A stretch of DNA of 64,000 nt from Caballeronia novacaledonica (lineage in GTDB: Bacteria > Pseudomonadota > Gammaproteobacteria > Burkholderiales > Burkholderiaceae), in contig NZ_OGTP01000017.1 in the NCBI RefSeq assembly GCF_900258035.1, positions 1 through 64,000 of the forward strand. Reading direction: 5' to 3'. Of the stretch, positions 51,117 through 59,628 are shown in pieces. Under the pieces are notes generated by a model that was not told where the DNA came from, made no database searches, and saw only the letters and a program-made list of their open reading frames with translations. The stretch's first letter is position 1. Each line of letters begins with the position of its first letter. A program made the translations under genes and the position numbers.

Positions 51117-51866
51117 TCACGCACCGATATGCGCGGCGATGCGCCCGGCCGCCGTCGGATCGCCGTGCGGCACGAAGATATAGCCCTGGCCCCAGACGGT
51201 CTGCACGTAACGCGGCTCCGACGGATCGATTTCGAGCAGCCGGCGCAGGCGCCAGATCGCGACATCGAGACTGCGATCGCGGTGCGCGCCGTTGCCGCGC
51301 ATCTTTTCGTTCAGCTCGGTGCGCGTGAGCACGACCATCGCGTTCTTCACGAGCGTCTTGAGCAGTGCGAATTCGCCGGAGCGCAACGCAATCCGCTCGC
51401 CTTCGCGGCGCAACTCGCGCGCGCCGAAATCCATTTCGAACGGACCGAAGCGATAAGACGGCCGAATCTCCGGCGCGCTGGCCGTCACCGGCGACGCGGG
51501 CTCGCGGCGCCGCAGGATCGAGCGGATGCGTGCGAGCAGTTCGCGCGGATCGAAGGGCTTGCCGAGATAATCGTCCGCGCCGAGTTCGAGTCCGATGACG
51601 CGATCGAGCACGTCCGAGCGCGCCGTCAGAAGGATCACGGGGATATCGTCGCGGGCATTGCGCAATTCGCGCAACGCGCTGATGCCATCCTTGCCGGGCA
51701 TCATCACGTCGAGCACGATCATCGAGGGACGTTCGGCCTGCACGCGGCGTTTCAGGTCCGTGCCGTCGCTCAGGACGGAGACGTCGAAGCCGTGCTGTTG
51801 CAGATAGTCGCGAACGTGATCGCGCACGACGGGGTCGTCGTCGACCATCAGTACATGTGGTGTCAT
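51117..51866 (-). CDS. OmpR-family response regulator, orphan
   Basis: A 249-residue two-domain regulator. Receiver: acidic VDDDP, phosphorylated Asp in VLDVMMPGKDG, Lys in GKPFDPRELL. C-terminal winged helix from about 140 with RSLDVAIWRLRRLLEIDPSE and VQTVWGQGYIFVP. No kinase gene is attached; the nearest belongs to the divergent system starting 241 bp away, whose regulator is a close paralogue. It may share that kinase. Confidence 0.9.
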   Translation of the reverse strand: MTPHVLMVDDDPVVRDHVRDYLQQHGFDVSVLSDGTDLKRRVQAERPSMIVLDVMMPGKDGISALRELRNARDDIPVILLTARSDVLDRVIGLELGADDYLGKPFDPRELLARIRSILRRREPASPVTASAPEIRPSYRFGPFEMDFGARELRREGERIALRSGEFALLKTLVKNAMVVLTRTELNEKMRGNGAHRDRSLDVAIWRLRRLLEIDPSEPRYVQTVWGQGYIFVPHGDPTAAGRIAAHIGA

Positions 51867-52107
51867 GCGCGGATTCTAAGCGCAACGCCAATGCCCTCGC
51901 GACCGCCGCGAACTTTCCATTTCTTTCCGTTACGGCGTGTTTCAGGCGCGCTGCGCGGCCCGATCTCCCGCGTGCGGGCGTCCACGGGAAATAGCACGCA
52001 CGTGCTTCGAGCGTTCATCGGTTCCGGAATGCGTTCCGTAAACATCCGTAATGTCGCGCGATACGCACGACGCGCGCCAACGGATTTAGGCCGAATAAAA
52101 TTTTGAG

Positions 52108-52836
52108 ATGTCTATATCGGTTCTCATCGTCGACGACGACCCCGCTGTGCGCGATCTCCTGCGCCGTTTCTTCAACGGCCAAGGCATCGACGTTTCCGTG
52201 CTGCACGACGGCGGCGGTCTGCGCCGGCGGCTCGAGCTTGAGCGCCCGTCCATCGTCGTGCTCGACATCATGATGCCGGACATCGACGGCCTGCGCGCGC
52301 TGCGCGATCTGCGCGGGGCGGGCGAAGACATTCCGGTGATCTTCGTGACCGGTTGCGACAGCGTTCCGCAAAAAATCGCCGGGCTGCAATCGGGCGCGGA
52401 CGACTACCTCGCGAAGCCTTTCGATCCGCGTGAACTGCTCGCGCGCATCGAAGCGGTGCTGCGGCGGCGCGCGGGTGCGCCGAGCCGTCCGGAGCCCGCG
52501 CCGCGCGAACGCTTCGGGCGCTTCGAAGTGGATTTCATCACGCGCTCGCTGTCGAGCGGCGGCGATCGTATCGCGTTGCGCGACAGCGAATTCGCGCTGC
52601 TGAAGGTGTTCATCAAGAACCCGTACAAGGTGCTGTCGCGCGTGCTGATTCACGATCTGGTACATCGCGACGATCTGCCTTTTCGCGATCGCGGCCTCGA
52701 CGTGCCGATCTGGCGCCTGCGCCGCCTCATCGAAGACGATCCGTCGCATCCGCGTCATGTGCAGACCGTGCGCGGCCAAGGCTACGTTTTCGTGCCCGAC
52801 ACGGACGCGCCCGCTTCCGACTGGTCCGGGGCGTAA
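52108..52836 (+). CDS. OmpR-family response regulator
   Basis: A 242-residue regulator, paralogous to the one at 51117-51866. Receiver with VDDDPAVRD, Asp in VLDIMMPDIDG, Lys in AKPFDPRELL; winged helix with RGLDVPIWRLRRLIEDDPSH and VRGQGYVFVPD. It ends five bases before its kinase gene, forming a standard two-component operon that is followed by the phosphatase-like gene. Signal unknown. Confidence 0.92.
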   Translation: MSISVLIVDDDPAVRDLLRRFFNGQGIDVSVLHDGGGLRRRLELERPSIVVLDIMMPDIDGLRALRDLRGAGEDIPVIFVTGCDSVPQKIAGLQSGADDYLAKPFDPRELLARIEAVLRRRAGAPSRPEPAPRERFGRFEVDFITRSLSSGGDRIALRDSEFALLKVFIKNPYKVLSRVLIHDLVHRDDLPFRDRGLDVPIWRLRRLIEDDPSHPRHVQTVRGQGYVFVPDTDAPASDWSGA

Positions 52837-52841
52837 TCACG

Positions 52842-54149
52842 ATGCGTCCGGGATTCTGGCAGTCCGCGCGCAGGCCGCGCGGTTTCATCGACACGCTGTT
52901 CGGCCGCATGGCGATCGTGTCGATCTGCGTGCTGCTCGCGCTTCAGGGCGGATGGTTCGCGATTCTCCGCGTTCAGGGGCCGCACAAGGAAGCCGATGGC
53001 TACGCGCGCGCGCTGCTGATCGTGCTGGAAGCCGCGCACAACGATGTCGCGCTCGGCGGACGGCTCATGCGCGAAACGCGCGTGCATATCGTGCCCGTGT
53101 GGAACATGCCCGAGTCGCTCGCATTGCGCGACCCCGCGAAGACGCGCCACGCGCACCTCGCGCGCCAGCTCGCCGACCAGTTGCCGCCGGGCTCGCAGAT
53201 CGCCGTCGAGGCGGATGATCACCACAAGTCGCGGCTCTGGGTGCGTTATCCGCAGAGCAACGTGTGGATCGTCACGCCGATCGACTTGCCGCCGCCCGCG
53301 CCGTTCATCACGGAAGGTATCGTGCTGCTCGCGGGCGCGCTCGTGCTCTCGCTCATCGCGACGTGGCAACTGCAGCGGCCGATCGCGCGTGTCGCGCAGG
53401 CGGCGCGCCGCTTCGGCGGCGGCGAGCGTCCGGTGCCCGTCGAGGAAAATGGTCCGCGCGAATTGCGCGAACTGATCGGCGCGTTCAATCAGATGATGAA
53501 GAAACTCACCGACGCCGACGACGATCGCGCCGTGATGCTCGCCGGCATCGCGCACGATCTGAAGGCGCCGCTTACGCGGCTTTCGCTGCGCGCGACCGTG
53601 CTTGCGAAAGACGAGCGCGAGCGCGCGCACTTTCTGCGTGATATCGATTCGATGACGCGCATCGTGCAGCAGTTTCTGGAGTTCGCGGGGCGGTCGTCGT
53701 CGGACAGCGCGAAGACCGCTGTCGATGCGTTCATCGCGGAGCAGTTTTCATCGCCGGAAGATGGCGACGATCCGTTGTTCGCGTTGTCGCTCGAAGCGGG
53801 CGAAACGTTCCGATTGCCGCGAACTTTCATCGACCGCCTGATGACCAATCTCGTCGACAACGCGCTCGAACATGGCGAGCCGCCCGTGGATATCCGCACC
53901 GCGCGGCAGGGCGATGACTGGCTGATCGAAGTGCGCGACCACGGCCCCGGCATTCCCGACGAGCGCCTCGACGACGTGTTGCGGCCTTTCGTGCGTCTCG
54001 ATCCCGCGCGCAGCGGCAACGGGCATTGCGGGCTCGGGCTCACCATCGTCGAACGTCTCGCGCGCGAGCAGCGCGGCCGCTGTGAAATCGGCAATGCCGA
54101 AGGCGGCGGGCTGATCGTGCGTATCGTCATTCCCTACGAAGAAACATGA
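52842..54149 (+). CDS. Sensor histidine kinase, EnvZ-like
   Basis: A 435-residue membrane kinase. Membrane helices at about 25-47 and 160-182 enclose a periplasmic sensor of roughly 115 residues. HAMP follows, then the H-box GIAHDLKAPLTRLSLRA with the phospho-histidine, N-box NLVDNALEHG, and G boxes DHGPGIP and GLGLTIVERLA. HDLKAPLTR resembles EnvZ (HDLRTPLTR). Its stop overlaps the next gene by four bases. Partner of the regulator encoded upstream. Confidence 0.93.
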   Translation: MRPGFWQSARRPRGFIDTLFGRMAIVSICVLLALQGGWFAILRVQGPHKEADGYARALLIVLEAAHNDVALGGRLMRETRVHIVPVWNMPESLALRDPAKTRHAHLARQLADQLPPGSQIAVEADDHHKSRLWVRYPQSNVWIVTPIDLPPPAPFITEGIVLLAGALVLSLIATWQLQRPIARVAQAARRFGGGERPVPVEENGPRELRELIGAFNQMMKKLTDADDDRAVMLAGIAHDLKAPLTRLSLRATVLAKDERERAHFLRDIDSMTRIVQQFLEFAGRSSSDSAKTAVDAFIAEQFSSPEDGDDPLFALSLEAGETFRLPRTFIDRLMTNLVDNALEHGEPPVDIRTARQGDDWLIEVRDHGPGIPDERLDDVLRPFVRLDPARSGNGHCGLGLTIVERLAREQRGRCEIGNAEGGGLIVRIVIPYEET

Positions 54150-55039
54150 TGCTCGTTTCGTCCATGCATTCGGCGCCCTTGTCGCGCCGTGCTTTCATTC
54201 GGGGCGGCGCGCGCGCGGCGCTGTTTTCGACCGCGTTCGGCGCGAGCGCGCTGTTGTCGGCATGCGGCGGCGCGAGCGACGATCAGAGCGTATCCGACAC
54301 GCCGAAGCTGTCCACGATCGAAAATTTCCGCGATGTCGCCGGAACGGGCGATGGCTATCCGACCGTCGATGGCGCACGCTTGCGGCGCGGCGTGTTCTAT
54401 CGCTCGGGCGCGCTCACGCCCGGCGATGCCGACGCGGCCGCGCTCGCGCGTCTGTCGTTGCGCGCGGTGCATGATCTTCGATGGTTGGGCGAGGCTGCGA
54501 TGGCGCCGGATCGCGTGCCTTCGAGCGCGGTGCGTGAGACGCACGAGATCGCACCGATCGACGCTTGCGCCGCCGCACCGGCCAATGCCGCAACCGCGAG
54601 CGCATGGTTCGCCGAGCGGCAGCGGCAACTCGTCACCGATCCGGTCGCGCGTTTGCAGTTTGGCCTGCTGCTGACGCGGCTCGCGCGCGTGTCGGGCGCG
54701 CAGGTGATTCACGGCACGGCGGGCAAGGATCGCACCGGCTGGGCGGCGGCGCTTTTGCTTTCGATCGCCAACGTGCCGCTCGACGTGATCATCCAGGACT
54801 ATCTGCTGACGAACACGGCGGCGCAAACGCAGATCGACGCACGCATGAAGGCGCACGCGGCGCGGCTCGGAACCGATACGCAGACGGTCGCGCCGCTGTA
54901 TCAGGCGCAAAGCGCGACGATCGAAGCGGCGTTCGACGAGATGCATCGCGAGTACGGCACGCTGAGCCGCTATCTCGCGCAAGGTTTGTCGATGAATAGC
55001 GCGGATGTGTCGATGTTGCGCGCGAAGATGATTGCGTAG
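54146..55039 (+). CDS. IphP-type tyrosine phosphatase homologue lacking the catalytic cysteine
   Basis: A 297-residue exported protein. A twin-arginine signal (SRRAFIRGG) leads to a lipobox-like LLSACGG at about 37-42. The phosphatase domain opens IENFRDVAGTGDGYPTVDG. The P-loop normally reads HCxAGKDRTG; here it is HGTAGKDRTG at 189-198, with codon GGC in place of a Cys codon, while Asp and Arg are kept. It is therefore predicted to be catalytically dead but could still bind phosphorylated ligands. It is translationally coupled to the kinase gene. Confidence 0.85.
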   Translation: MMLVSSMHSAPLSRRAFIRGGARAALFSTAFGASALLSACGGASDDQSVSDTPKLSTIENFRDVAGTGDGYPTVDGARLRRGVFYRSGALTPGDADAAALARLSLRAVHDLRWLGEAAMAPDRVPSSAVRETHEIAPIDACAAAPANAATASAWFAERQRQLVTDPVARLQFGLLLTRLARVSGAQVIHGTAGKDRTGWAAALLLSIANVPLDVIIQDYLLTNTAAQTQIDARMKAHAARLGTDTQTVAPLYQAQSATIEAAFDEMHREYGTLSRYLAQGLSMNSADVSMLRAKMIA

Positions 55040-55048
55040 ACAGCGCGT

Positions 55049-55680
55049 TCACGCTTCGTCCCGATCCCAGGGTTGAAGCAATTGCTTTTCTAGAGCGCGG
55101 CAAGCTGCGGCTTCGCCTCGTACAGATGCCCGACGTTGTGCTCGGCGCCATGCAGCGTTGCCCTTGGCGACGATGTAGTGCTGATGGCACACGTGACACA
55201 GAAAGTGCCCCGTAATAATCGGTCGCGCGATCTTCTCCGACAGCCGCTCGAACGCCGTAACGCGATATCGAGCGCGACGAATTCCTCCATTTCGCGAATC
55301 CGCGAAACGCTGCGTCATAAACGCGACGCATTTCCCGTGAGTTGCGCCGGCAGACGCTTGCTCAGCCATTGCAACAAGCGATCGCTCATGTGTTCAGGCA
55401 TGAGACCGAGGCGCTCGAACACGCATCGCAACGCGTCTTTGGCGGTGACAACGATGCGCTGCACTGCGTTTGAGACATCTCTGATTTTTGGGACGATTCG
55501 ACGACTATATGCTCGAAGCAATACGCCGCAAATGCATTGCGCCCAGACAGCGCGCGATGCGTTGCCGAGTTTGCAGAGCATGGGTACTCGGGACATCGTG
55601 ATGAAGCAGGGGCGGCGGCTGCTTTTTACACGGCATTGATTAGTATATCGAATCAATAAGCCGACTGTTGCAAATATCAA
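55049..55680 (-). pseudogene. Degenerate coding remnant, family not recognised
   Basis: Across this stretch, minus-strand frames switch but give plausible protein pieces: VFERLGLMPEHMSDRLLQWL then SKRLPAQLTGNASRL (55315-55680), ADSRNGGIRRARYRV and GHFLCHVCHQHYIVAKGNAA (55049-55369), and AEHNVGHLYEAKPQLAAL in a third frame. The CHVCHQH motif looks like a metal or zinc knuckle. I cannot name the family. Frame changes suggest a decayed gene at the edge of the CDI wreckage. Confidence 0.35.
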
Positions 55681-56102
55681 AAAGAATGAACCAGAATCGC
55701 TACAAGCTTATTTTCTGCCGCCTTCGGGGTCTGATGGTTCCGGTCGTGGAGTTTGCGCGCGCACACGGTGCGGGACCGCGCGCGGCGCGATGCGCGCCAG
55801 TGGCGTCGAGCGCTGCATTGACGCTTCCGATGGCGGATGCGGCGTGTTATCTGGTGCAATGCGCAGCGCAGATGGCCGATAACAATCCGGACAAGGCAGC
55901 GGCTTTGGCTTCGCAGCAACGTGGAGCAGGTTATGCGAGCGAGCAGAGTGCGCTGAAGACGGGCGGGCAATTTGTCTACAACCCCTCAGCAGATGCTGCG
56001 TATGATGCGTTGTATAGCGCGACGGTGACGCCGTTCAACCCCATTGTCCGACGTGCTCTTCAATCCAAGGCGGCCAATTGGGTGCATTTGGACGCTCGAT
56101 GA
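55668..56102 (+). pseudogene. CdiA/BcpA-like C-terminal fragment, module 1
   Basis: From about 55797 the translation ALTLPMADAACYLVQCAAQM then NPDKAAALASQQRGAGYASE resembles the pre-toxin or C-terminal region of large TpsA exoproteins. It ends SKAANWVHLDAR at 56102. There is no signal peptide or TPS domain, so it is an orphan piece. An Imm33-like immunity gene follows within 10 bp. Whether a complete toxin domain is present is unclear. Confidence 0.5.
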
Positions 56103-56111
56103 GGAAATATT

Positions 56112-56474
56112 TTGGATTCTGAGATGAACAGCCAGATCGACGAGTTGCAACGCGAAGTGTGTGCCAAGTTCAGTGCGCCGCACTTTGGGTGCGACCTAAA
56201 CTTGAAAATAGGTATTTCTCGGAACGTCAAGGAAGGACTGAGACCGGTAAATGGCTTGCGCATCCGGCCTGAAGGTGACACCTGTGGCTGGTACATTTGG
56301 GCAGGTGAGGAATACTCAACGGCGTCCGATTTTTTCGTTCCTCTACACGCTTCGCATCTTTTCAAATGGGCACCGCTGGTCGTTCCATATTTGGGGTTAC
56401 CCCCGGGTTGGAGATTCCTAGTCACAGAGCAGTACGAGGATGTTTGGGAAGATACTTCCCTGCTTGATGATTAG
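56112..56474 (+). CDS. Imm33-like immunity protein
   Basis: A 120-residue cytosolic protein whose second half (GDTCGWYIWAGEEYSTASDF; LPPGWRFLVTEQYEDVWEDT) matches the Imm33/DUF2185 immunity pattern. TTG 56112 has GAGG 7 nt upstream; ATG 56124 is the alternative. It would protect against the toxin of module 1, of which only a fragment remains. GC is lower than in the flanking genes, as usual for exchanged immunity genes. Confidence 0.65.
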   Translation: MDSEMNSQIDELQREVCAKFSAPHFGCDLNLKIGISRNVKEGLRPVNGLRIRPEGDTCGWYIWAGEEYSTASDFFVPLHASHLFKWAPLVVPYLGLPPGWRFLVTEQYEDVWEDTSLLDD

Positions 56475-56548
56475 TGGATTCGTGTTTTGCGTATATTTGA
56501 GCGGGCTCGTCTCGCTCGTCGGGTTCTTCTACACGGTATCGGCCGCGT

Positions 56549-57673
56549 GTGTCTGAGCTCCAGCGACACATGATGAACGCCGCGAGCGCGGCCGGTCAGG
56601 CGGTCGCGACGCAGATTGGGGCGATTGCCAATGCGAAGCGCGATGCGGCGAACCAGGCGGCAGAACAGGCGGCAAAGGACGGCAATTCGGAACTCGCGGC
56701 GCAGTACGCGGCAGAGGCGAAGTCGTGGGATGAGGGTGGGACGTATCGAATCGCGCTACATACGGCGGGCGGAGCACTGATCGCAGGACTCGGCGGCGGC
56801 AGCGTGGCGGGCGGCGCGGCGGGAGCAGGCGTCTCGGCCGCGCTCGCGGGCGATCTGAACCGACTTGCGGATCAGTTCAGCAACGGCGGCGGTGTCGATC
56901 CGGCGCTCACGGCAGGGAACATCGGGGCGAACCTGATTGCGGGCGCGGTCGGCGGTCTGATCGGCGGCAACTCGGGGGCATTTGCGGCGGGCAATGCGGA
57001 CCTCTACAATCGCAGTAGCGAAAACGGCGAGGGCAAGGGAAGTACGAAGAATAGTGTTGTCGACAAGGCATTAGATTGGGCGAAGGACACCTACAGTAAC
57101 CCGATAGGTGACGTGAAGCGCTGGATCGCTCAGGCGACCGGGCTGATGAACGCCGACGCGCAGGCGAAGGCGTCGCAGTCGCCCACCGATCTGATGGCGC
57201 AAGGTACAGCCAACGGTATCAATGCCGTCCTCGGCTCTAAAGGCGGTGAACCGCCAATGGCCAATCCGGGTACAGCGCTCGCAGATTCGACGGCAGGTGC
57301 GGCGGCAGGGTTACCAGCTATAGGCAAGCCGGGGTATGTGCCCAGTAATGCCATACTGAATGGCGGTTCAGATGGACAAAGCAGAAACCAAGCGGGATCA
57401 CCTCAAATCAATCCAACTGATGTTGCAGGGAAGACGCCTCAAGACATCGCGCAACATGCAACCGATCAAGGATTAGTGCCGAAAGGACCGGACCCAATGA
57501 GTGGGAAAGGCGCTTATCTTGATCCAGTTACAGGGCAGCAGCGAGTGTTGATTCATCCTGACGGTGAATGTCCTCATTGTCACGTAAACGATTCGTCAGG
57601 AGCGCGACTTGATATAAATGGCAATCGAGTACCGTCTGAATCACCAGATGCACATTTACCGCTTAAGAAATGA
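56549..57673 (+). CDS. Orphan CdiA C-terminal module 2 with type-24-like toxin domain
   Basis: A 374-residue open frame equal to the end of a CdiA/BcpA exoprotein. It opens mid-protein (SELQRHMMNAASAAGQAVAT), passes through the glycine-rich linker GGALIAGLGGGSVAGGAAGA and GGLIGGNSGAFAAGN, and ends in a toxin domain of about 85 residues: GPDPMSGKGAYLDPVTGQQR, LIHPDGECPHCHVNDSSGAR, PDAHLPLKK. The domain resembles polymorphic toxin type 24. No export signal, so it cannot be delivered unless recombined into a full tpsA. Confidence 0.65.
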   Translation: MSELQRHMMNAASAAGQAVATQIGAIANAKRDAANQAAEQAAKDGNSELAAQYAAEAKSWDEGGTYRIALHTAGGALIAGLGGGSVAGGAAGAGVSAALAGDLNRLADQFSNGGGVDPALTAGNIGANLIAGAVGGLIGGNSGAFAAGNADLYNRSSENGEGKGSTKNSVVDKALDWAKDTYSNPIGDVKRWIAQATGLMNADAQAKASQSPTDLMAQGTANGINAVLGSKGGEPPMANPGTALADSTAGAAAGLPAIGKPGYVPSNAILNGGSDGQSRNQAGSPQINPTDVAGKTPQDIAQHATDQGLVPKGPDPMSGKGAYLDPVTGQQRVLIHPDGECPHCHVNDSSGARLDINGNRVPSESPDAHLPLKK

Positions 57674-57951
57674 ACATGAACAACTGTCACGATTGGACAC
57701 TGATTGGTCTGAGCGTCAACTGGCAAATCGGAGAACTACAGATAGAAATGCTGGATTCGTCTTCACAGCGACGGGTCTGGGTTGCAAGGAATCTCGTTTC
57801 TCTGGTTCTTCCGCGTCAACATCCATGGGGGCCAAGTGTGAGCATTAACGAAGTCAGCGTAAGTAATGCTGGGAATGGCGTCACGGCGAAACTTGAGGTC
57901 CAGTCAGGCGATGTGATCGAGTGCATTGCAGGATCGTTTGATCTTCATTGA
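57670..57951 (+). CDS. Immunity protein of module 2
   Basis: A 93-residue protein (MNMNNCHDWTLIGLSVNWQI; LEVQSGDVIECIAGSFDLH). The ATG overlaps the toxin stop by four bases, the standard toxin-immunity arrangement. I do not recognise the family with certainty; the beta-rich pattern resembles Imm50-type proteins. A long perfect palindrome follows two bases after its stop. Confidence 0.6.
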   Translation: MNMNNCHDWTLIGLSVNWQIGELQIEMLDSSSQRRVWVARNLVSLVLPRQHPWGPSVSINEVSVSNAGNGVTAKLEVQSGDVIECIAGSFDLH

Positions 57952-57952
57952 C

Positions 57953-57980
57953 AACAAACCCGGCAATTGCCGGGTTTGTT
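57953..57980. terminator. 28-bp perfect palindrome at the module 2/3 junction
   Basis: Two 14-bp arms (left arm AACAAACCCGGCAA) without loop, ending in TTTGTT on the plus strand. It can act as the terminator of the module 2 immunity gene. Homology to the exoprotein resumes exactly at its right edge (TGGGATGAGGG, encoding WDEG), so it also marks the recombination junction that joined module 3. Confidence 0.7.
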
Positions 57981-59041
57981 GGGATGAGGGTGGCACGTAT
58001 CGCGTGGCGATGCACACGACAAGCGGTGCGCTGATTGCGGGGCTTGGCGGCGGCAGTGCGGTCGGCGGTGCGGCCGGCGCGGGAATATCGTCGGCGCTGT
58101 CGGGCAAGTTGAATCAGATGGCGGACCAGTTCGAAACTGGCGACGGTAGCGGGATGGATCCGGGGCTGACGGCTGGCAATTTTGCGGCGAACTTGGTTGC
58201 GGGCGGCATCGGCGGCTTGGTCGGTGGTAACTCCGGCGCGTTCTCGGCTGCGAATATGGAGCTGTATAACGCCAATAACGACAACGGACAAGGCAAAGGC
58301 GGCACGGGAAGCGAACTGATGGACAAAGGGGTTGCCGCTGCGAATGCTGTGTCCGATTGGCTCAAGAACACCTACGGTGACATACCGGGTACCCTGAGCG
58401 AGTGGAGCAATCAACTCACAAGGCGCATGAACGCGGACGCTACGGCGAAGGCGGGGGAGCGGCCATCGGATCTGATGGCGCAGGGCGCGGCGAATGGGCT
58501 GAACGCGGTTGTAAGCGCGGGAGGCGGTAAGCCGCCTATGGCAAGTCCGGGGTTGGTGCTGGTGGATTCGGCGGCGGGCGGCGTAAGGAGCCTCGCAGCG
58601 CCAGTGCCGAGTAATGCGACGCTAAATAGTGGGAACGATGGTGATTCGAGTCGTCTTGCCGATGGGGGCGGATTACAAGCGCATGAAGATGCTGGCGGGC
58701 ACCTATTGGATAAGCACGTTGGGAAATCGGAGCAAGATCTTGCAACACGCCTTGCCAACGACCCGAAGATTAGCGGCTCATCATCATTTCCCGATCGAGC
58801 AACGGCGGAAAATTTCGTGTCGCAAGCGTTGGATGCAAATAAATCCACCATTACAGATTGGCTAGCGGGAAGCTCCAGCCGTCTGAGATTGGACTATTCG
58901 TCATCTGATCCCACAGGAATCTCTGTTGCGAAGGGAACGTCGGGGGCGGTAGATGTCAATTCCGCTCGGGTTATTCTCGTTCGTGACCCATCGATGCCAA
59001 CGGGATATAAAATTCTTACTGGATATCCAACAAAGCCATGA
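57980..59041 (+). CDS. Orphan CdiA C-terminal module 3 with RNase A-like toxin domain
   Basis: About 353 codons without a credible start; the only upstream option (TTG 57926) would be read through the palindrome. It repeats the linker of module 2 (WDEGGTYRVAMHTTSGALIA; NSGAFSAANMELYN) and ends in a domain of about 125 residues matching CdiA-CT RNase A-like toxins: LQAHEDAGGHLLDKHVGKSE, SFPDRATAENFVSQAL, VILVRDPSMPTGYKILTGYP. His and Lys of the first motif are candidate catalytic residues. Such toxins cleave RNA in target cells. Silent unless recombined. Confidence 0.72.
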   Translation, partial: WDEGGTYRVAMHTTSGALIAGLGGGSAVGGAAGAGISSALSGKLNQMADQFETGDGSGMDPGLTAGNFAANLVAGGIGGLVGGNSGAFSAANMELYNANNDNGQGKGGTGSELMDKGVAAANAVSDWLKNTYGDIPGTLSEWSNQLTRRMNADATAKAGERPSDLMAQGAANGLNAVVSAGGGKPPMASPGLVLVDSAAGGVRSLAAPVPSNATLNSGNDGDSSRLADGGGLQAHEDAGGHLLDKHVGKSEQDLATRLANDPKISGSSSFPDRATAENFVSQALDANKSTITDWLAGSSSRLRLDYSSSDPTGISVAKGTSGAVDVNSARVILVRDPSMPTGYKILTGYPTKP

Positions 59042-59337
59042 CTCATCAAAAGTTTCCTGAGCTTGAACAGTTGCTGGGTTGTTATTTCCATCAGGACTGG
59101 ACAGAAGAGTTCGATGAAGATACGTTGGCCCTTCAAGCGATTATTGAATCTGCGTCGCAGGATCGGCTTGCCGCAGCTGCGGCAGAGCTTGACGTTCTTT
59201 TAGGTTTGGGGCTTTCCGAGGCCGAGTTAAGCTTGGTGCTCGTGGATCAGTTGGGCTGTTACTTTGACCCAAAAGCAAAGGGGAGTACTTGCTCGCAATG
59301 GCTGAAACAAGTGCGCCATAAATTTGAGTTGCTCTAA
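59038..59337 (+). CDS. CdiI immunity protein of module 3
   Basis: A 99-residue acidic protein: FPELEQLLGCYFHQDWTEEF near the N-terminus and QLGCYFDPKAKG, SQWLKQVRHKFELL at the end. This matches the CdiI family (CdiI_2-like) usually paired with CdiA-CT nucleases. ATG 59038 overlaps the toxin stop by four bases. It should bind and block the RNase A-like domain and is probably still functional. Confidence 0.8.
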   Translation: MTHQKFPELEQLLGCYFHQDWTEEFDEDTLALQAIIESASQDRLAAAAAELDVLLGLGLSEAELSLVLVDQLGCYFDPKAKGSTCSQWLKQVRHKFELL

Positions 59338-59340
59338 TTG

Positions 59341-59377
59341 AAACAACAACCCCAGCCTTGCGCTGGGTTTGTTGTTT
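59341..59377 (+). terminator. Terminator after module 3 immunity gene
   Basis: A 16-bp stem with one mismatch (AAACAACAACCCCAGC with GCTGGGTTTGTTGTTT) and loop CTTGC, two bases after the stop of the CdiI gene. The arm composition is like that of the palindrome ending module 2, suggesting that modules carry their own terminators. Confidence 0.75.
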
Positions 59378-59387
59378 GCAGAGTCAT

Positions 59388-59552
59388 TCAAGCCGGCGTG
59401 ATGGTGAGCTTGCGGTCCTCGACTTGAACGCGCACGCGGCTTTGTGGTTTGAAGCCGGCCTGTTCGGGCCATCGGCCGACGAGTCGAATGCGCGGCGCGG
59501 GCAGCGGCGGTTCGTATGGTCCGTGTTTCTTCGTGAAATCGGACTCTCGCAC
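59388..59552 (-). CDS. SymE-like toxin, type I toxin-antitoxin family
   Basis: A 54-residue frame with the SymE core: PPLPAPRIRLVGRWPEQAGF then RVRVQVEDRKLTITPA, the AbrB-like swapped-hairpin motif. GTG 59552 has GAGG 5 nt upstream. Similarity may extend further upstream (ERFKPCEATVRES), to a GTG at 59666, but that would overlap the transporter gene start. SymE in E. coli is an SOS-induced nucleic-acid-binding toxin. In Burkholderia such genes often sit beside CDI loci. It may be truncated. Confidence 0.7.
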   Translation of the reverse strand: MRESDFTKKHGPYEPPLPAPRIRLVGRWPEQAGFKPQSRVRVQVEDRKLTITPA

Positions 59553-59628
59553 AGTGGCCTCGCAAGGCTTGAAGCGTTCGGCGTCTGTCGAACGCGCTTT
59601 ACGTAATTTGGAAAGTGAGTAAGCAAAA

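Noticed and set aside
57926..57979. TTG 57926 as a genuine start of module 3
   Set aside because: It lies inside the module 2 immunity gene and the frame is read through the terminator palindrome; the coding homology starts at 57980.
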